Assembly (NCBI GenBank): GCA_026929865.2
Contig: CM049408.1
Coordinates: 1,240,001 to 1,304,000 of the forward strand
Source of the DNA: Hyperoplus lanceolatus
Taxonomy: Eukaryota > Chordata > Actinopteri > Uranoscopiformes > Ammodytidae
DNA length: 64,000 bases
Direction: 5' to 3'
Shown: positions 58,951-64,000 of the stretch, piece after piece
Numbering within the stretch: the stretch's first letter is position 1
Layout of the letters: every line of letters begins with the position of its first letter
Program-made: the position numbers and the translations under genes
The notes under the pieces: model-generated
What the model was told of the DNA's origin: nothing
What the model saw: only the letters and a program-made list of their open reading frames with translations
Databases searched by the model: none

Positions 58951-61900
58951 GCGCGGTGAAATCTGTTTTATATTCGACATTCGTCTATTTTCCGGGGTTG
59001 CAACTGTAATAGCGTCACGAAAACCGCACCAATTTCCTCCAGAATGGTATCATTATGTACAGAAGACAAAGACTGACATTTCACAGGCTTGATCAACTCA
59101 CCAAAATCAGCGAGTCTCGCGAAAGATCAAAGAAACCGCGCCGAATATATTTTTTAGTGCCATACGGCAGCGGACTGCTTAGGGACCGTCGAAAAAGTGC
59201 AACGTTTTTTTTCTATTCTTAATAACTCACTGGAAATTCATCCTATCAACACCAAACCACTTCTGTTGTGTTTATGAACTCATTTTGTAGTTACCACAAC
59301 CCTTTGTTTTAAAGAAAAACCTTTAATTTTTTAAAAAGGGAAAATTATTCAGTGTGTATATTGCATCCATATTTAAGGCTATTTTTTCAATAGCTCACTG
59401 TTTTTTATAGTTATCAACACCAAACCAACTCTGATGTGTTCATGAACTCACTGTGGAATTCCCACAACCCTTTATTTTCAAGATTTAAAAAAAAAAAAAA
59501 ATTAAGGCAAACGGAGTCAGATCATATATTTAATCCATATTTAAGGCTCTTTTTTCAATAGCTCACTGGTTTTTAAAGTTTCCAATACCAAAGCAACTCT
59601 GATGTGTTCATGGACTCACTGTGGAGTTCCCACAACCCTTTATTTTCAAGAATCTTTTTTAAAAAATCTTTTAAAGGCAAAAGGAGTCAGATCATATATT
59701 TAAGGCTCTTTTTTCAATAGCTCAGTGGTTTTTAAATCTATCAATACCAAACCAACTCTGATGTGTTCATGGACTCACTGTGGAGTTCCCACAACCCTTT
59801 ATTTTCAAGATTAAAAAAATAAAAATTAAAGGCAAAAGGAGTTAGATCATATATTTAATCCATATTTAAGGCTCTTTTTTCAATAGCTCACTGGTTTGTA
59901 TATCTATCAACACCAAACCAACTCTGATGTGTTCATGAACTCACTGTGGAGTTCCCACAACCCTTTATTTTCAAGAAAAAACTTTTAATTTTTTTTAAAG
60001 GCAAAGGGCAAAAAGGAAAAAGACAGGTAACATGGGTAACACAGAAGACGAGACTCACCAACACGCAACAGGACAAACCATAACATTTTGTGGTCCATTG
60101 TTGTATATTTTAATGAATGTGTGCAAATAAAATAAAGTCAATTAACACACAATAAGTGGTTTGGTGCTGAAATGTTGAAATACAAGTGAGTTATTAAAAA
60201 ATAAACACCTTAAGTAAGAATCAAATTTACAAACTGATTACTTATTCCGTTTAAAACTCTTGTAAAGGTTTTTCTGAAAACCAAACGGGTGTGGAAACTG
60301 AGCAATTGAGCTATTCAAAAATAAAAGCCTTACATATGAATGCAAATTATGCACTGACTACTGATGCCTTACATTTTTTATAAAGGTTTTTCTTGAAAAT
60401 AAAGGGCTGTGGGAACTCCTATATACTCCTACTATAATTACCAGTGAGCTATTACAAAATAAAAGCCTTAAAGATGAATGCAATATACAGTATGCACTGA
60501 CTACTTATGCATTTAAAATAATTGAAATGTTTTTTTTTAAATAAAGGGTTTTGGGAACTCTAAAATGACTTTGTGAACACATCAGAAGCAGTTTGGTGTT
60601 GATATCTACTAAAACAAGGGAGCTATTACAAAATAAAAGCCTTAAATATGAACCCAATATACGCACTACTTTTACCTTTAAGTAGTGTGTATGGAAAAGG
60701 TTTTTCTTGAAAATAAAGGGTTGGGGACTCCACAGTGAGTTCATGAACACATCAGAGTTGGTTTGGTGTCGAAAACTATAAAAATCAGTGAGCTATTGAA
60801 AAAAGAGCCTTAAATATATGATCTTACTCCTTTTGCCTTTACATTTTTTTTAAAGTTTTTTCTTGACAATAAAGGGTTGTGGGAACTCCACAGTGAGTTC
60901 ATGAACACATCAGAGTTGGTATGGTGTTGATCACTTTAAAAACCAGTGAGCTATTGAAAAAAGAGCCTTAAATATGGATTAAATATATGATCTAACTCCT
61001 TTTGCCTTTAATTTTTTTTTTAAGTTTTTTCTTGAAAATAAAGGGTTGTGGGAACTCCACAGTGAGTTCATGAACACACCAGAGTTGGTTTGGTGTTGAT
61101 AACTTTAAAATCTAGTGAGCTATTGAAAAAAGAGCCTTAAATATGGATTAAATATATGATCTGACTCCTTTTGCCTTTAGAAAAAAATTAAAAGTTTTTT
61201 TCTTGAAAATAAAGGGTTGTGGGAACTCCACAGTGAGTTCATGAACACATCAGAGTTGGTTTGGTGTTGATAACTTTAAAAACCAGTGAGCTATTGAAAA
61301 AAGACTCCGTATGCCTTTAAACAAATTTTCTTGAAAATAAAGGGTTGTGGGAACTCCACAATGAGTTCATGAACACACCAGAGTTGGTTTTGTGTTGATA
61401 ACTATAAAAACCAGTGAGCTATTGAAAAAATAGCCTTAAATATGGATTAAATATATGATCTGACTCCTTTTGCCTTTAAAAAAAAATCTTGAAAATAAAG
61501 GGCTGTGGGAATTCCACAGTGAGTTCATGAACACATCAGAGTTGGTTTGGTGTTGATAACTATAAAAAACAGTGAGCTATTGAAAAAATAGCCTTAAATA
61601 TGGATGCAATATACACACTGAATAATTTTCCATTTAAAAAAAAAAAATCTGAGGTTTTTCTTTAAAACAAAGGGTTGCGGTAACTACAAAATGAGTTCAT
61701 AAACACAACAGAAGTGGTTTGGTGTTGATAGGATGAATTTCCAGTGAGTTATTAAGAATAGAAAAAAGACGTTGCACTTTTTCGACGGTCCCTAAGCAGT
61801 CCGCTGCCGTATGGCACTAAAAAGTATATTCGGCGCGGTTTCTTTGATCTTTCGCGAGACTCTCTGATTTTGGTGAGTTGATCAAGCCTGTGAAATGTCA

Positions 61901-62023
61901 GTCTTAGTCTTCTGTACATAATGATACCATTCTGGAGGAAATTGGTGCGGTTTTCATGACGCTATTACAGTTACAACCCCGGAAAATAGACGAATGTCGA
62001 ATATAAAACCAATCTCACCCCGG
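58951..62023. mobile_element. 3.07 kb foldback element with tandem-repeat arms and 11-base target duplication
   Basis: Ends GCGCGGTGAAATCTG and its imperfect inverse. Inside are long matching segments ('tattcgacattcgtctattt', 'gagactcgctgattttggtg'-type, 'gaccgtcgaaaaagtgcaac'). The terminal inverted repeats alone exceed 350 bases. Next, each arm is built of ~155-170-base tandem units with 'caatagctcactgg', 'caacaccaaaccaactctga' and 'tggagttcccacaacccttt': about five on the left (59222-60000) and about eleven, inverted, on the right (60150-61740). A unique centre lies at about 60005-60150. The target duplication TTGTTTTTCAG is at 58940-58950 and 62024-62034. Long inverted repeats with 9-11 base duplications suggest Mutator-like mobilisation. 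No protein is encoded. Confidence 0.88.
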
Positions 62024-62416
62024 TTGTTTTTCAGTAATATGCTTTATCACTCAGCCTATATTTGTAACCTACATTATCACGGATCACAAGGGATCTCTGT
62101 ACCCCCCAGGAAATGTCTTTGCCAAGGTTGCTGCTGGCCAAGGGAATAGGAGGTGCGGCGCCGCAGCAACATTTTTGGGATATTTTTCTCAAAGATGCCA
62201 ATACGCACTAATGAAATAAACTGTTTATTTGAATACAAAAATACAACAGACACTGATCTTACAGTTGTGCAATTTTGTTTGCTATGTACAGGGACACATT
62301 TTGTGCAAACATGCAGACAGTACAAAATACAATTAAATAAAAGTGTAACTTCTATTTAGATTTATTTTTAAATACAGAGGTTATTGGTTTTTTTGGAATA
62401 CGTTTTTCCCAATCTA
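62024..62416 (+). mobile_element. hAT-like shell element, right-most part
   Basis: 'taatatgctttatcactcag', 'ccaggaaatgtctttgccaa' and 'agggacacattttgtg' align with the minus strand of 40487-41075. It breaks off at 'gtttttcccaat', where a fragment related to 55675-56777 begins. The small frames here are not a transposase. Confidence 0.75.
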
Positions 62417-63740
62417 AGGCGAGAGACCCCAGGTGAATAGGGTTTTTTTTTTACTTATAGATATCATCATGAAACTTTACCAGTTGATTACTAACATTAA
62501 CACAATATTTTTTTGTATTACATGTTTTTCTTCAATCTTTTATTAGATATGCACAAATGGCAATATTTAACCAATTATGCGTATATTTGGGTCATTTTTC
62601 AAACAAATTCTAGATGTTTGATGAAGCCAGAGTTAAAATCTTTATTTTATTTTAACCACATATAAGTTTCTAAAGTTTATACACAACAGATTTTGGATAC
62701 AGTCTTTTTTCATTAAATAAATCAAAAAATACTATGTACATGTCTTAGAAATGCATTTTAGGCATGTTTTTAGGAGGAAAATGTATCATAAATCAGACAA
62801 TTAACAATATTTTAACAAATCCTTGTGTAAAAACCTTTAAAATAGTGCTATGAATGGTTGATGTCAATGGTCTAGAAGTTGAGATATTTTGTTCAGAGTA
62901 TTGGAAAAAGCTCATTTTGAGAAAACAAACGTTAAAGCCACTACGAGTAACATGGCACGTTGGCGGCCACTTTGGACAAAAGCGGTAGTATTTTTACGAC
63001 GCCAGCTGTCGTGAAGCTGTTTTGTAGCTCGTTCCGGGCGTGCAAGATTCAAATGATCAGGAAGCAACATAGTGCATGTCTGTGTGTTGAAAGTGTGAGG
63101 GCACGGGACTCTTTTCGGCTCTGTGAGAGTGGTTAGTGACACAGCATCAACTAATGCCAGTCAGTGCTACACACACCTGATTGCAATGAGTTGATGCAGT
63201 GTCACCTCTCACGGAGCAGAAAGATTCCGTGTCCTCACACAAAGCAAATGAACGAGAGATGGCAGTTAGTATGGACCACGAATTATGTTATGTGCAACAT
63301 AATGTGTTTATGTTGTTGTAAATAATGACTATTTCAGATGAATAATGGTCATCTGATGATGCTGGTGAGGCAAAGTAAACTTTGTTTTAGTAGGCTACCG
63401 CTCATTCAATTAGGAGTGAACACTGCAGTCTAATTCGCTCCTGTGAAATTGTGTATACGTTGCTTGGCAACGCCCTCCCGCCCGCCTATCACTCTCCCTT
63501 TTAGCTTTTCTTCAATTTCTTTTCTTTTTTTTCTTTGATGGTTCAGCCCTGTTATCAGTCATTATGACGACACATAACTGTCTCAAACAAGGCTCCCGCT
63601 CCCCTTCCCTCACCTGGAGGGATAGGCTTCTCCAATCGCGTTGCTGCGCCACACTGAAATCTGCGACCAATACGGATATGTGACCATAGAGCATGCACGC
63701 GTGAACCGAAAATTGGACTGGGTGTGCGACCAGACCAAAC
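62417..63740. other. Repeat fragment then unassigned sequence
   Basis: 62417 to about 62620 is a diverged relative of the palindromic element at 55675 ('tatagatatcatcatgaaac', 'ttaccagttgattactaaca'). From about 62620 to 63740 I recognise nothing. Several short frames have no motif. Confidence 0.5.
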
Positions 63741-63754
63741 GCAGTAATAAAAAC

Positions 63755-63804
63755 TATATAAAAACGTCTCTCTTTGCACTGATGGTCTCGTTTGCTGTTA
63801 AAGG
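63755..63804 (+). promoter_or_regulatory. Possible promoter and first-exon edge
   Basis: TATATAAAA at 63755-63763 is followed after 18 bases by ATG (63782). A short frame MVSFAVK then runs into a consensus donor AAG|GTAAGT at 63803/63804. The TATA-ATG spacing is too short for a normal leader, so the ATG may not be transcribed. This is weak evidence. Confidence 0.2.
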
Positions 63805-64000
63805 TAAGTTATGATATGTTAGGAAACATGAGGCTGTTTAAAAGATATTTAAATGTTACTCGGAGCTGCTTTAAAGATGAAAACGTGAATTCTACTGATA
63901 ATCACTGATTATAGCTACAGACATTTATTGAATTAGGCCCTACACCCCTCAATGCCATATAGGCCTACCACTGCTTAACATATATAAACCATAGCATTGT

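Overview
This is vertebrate nuclear DNA, almost certainly from a ray-finned (teleost) fish. Two conserved vertebrate genes are recognisable. One is the 3' end of a neurexin-3 gene (nrxn3, + strand, last exon ending at 17464). The other is a complete two-exon type 2 iodothyronine deiodinase gene (dio2, - strand, start codon 34935-34933, stop 27683-27681, in-frame UGA/Sec at 28082-28080). They converge tail to tail about 10 kb apart, in the same order and orientation as NRXN3-DIO2 on human 14q31. That matches known synteny and makes both identifications firm. No bacterial-type operons, CRISPR arrays or rRNA/tRNA genes are present.

Layout: 1-16609 is nrxn3 intron full of mobile elements. 16610-17464 is the nrxn3 terminal exon; its upstream part (the splice-site-5 extension) carries several reading-frame shifts, while the membrane segment and cytoplasmic tail are intact. 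17465 to about 18.9 kb is 3' UTR. 19-27.6 kb is intergenic and holds a local duplication that preserves an empty and a filled transposon site. 27681-34935 is dio2, with a 6.48 kb intron that has swallowed three nested DNA transposons and an inverted-repeat element. A CCAAT box, a perfect cAMP-response element and a TATA box sit just upstream of dio2, at 35228-35188.

About 85 bases beyond that promoter begins a 27 kb block, 35281 to about 62416, made of nested repeats. Its outer shell is a hAT-like transposon split into two pieces. The shell is interrupted by a roughly 180-base satellite whose arrays lie in + orientation on the left and - orientation on the right. Inside the satellite are a LINE fragment, two copies of a DIRS RNase H fragment, one structurally complete but decayed DIRS retrotransposon with its inverted ends and internal complementary region, two hAT elements with perfect 8-base target duplications, and a 1.1 kb palindrome. 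The right piece of the shell is itself interrupted by a 3.07 kb foldback element with 11-base target duplications, whose arms are tandem repeats. A 3.7-3.8 kb segment of the block occurs twice about 8.6 kb apart.

The most notable points are the foldback elements with tandem-repeat arms, the frame-shifted neurexin-3 extension, and the closeness of the repeat block to the dio2 promoter. I found no convincing new protein-coding system. The novelty here, if any, is in repeat architecture. All homology statements rest on recognition by eye.
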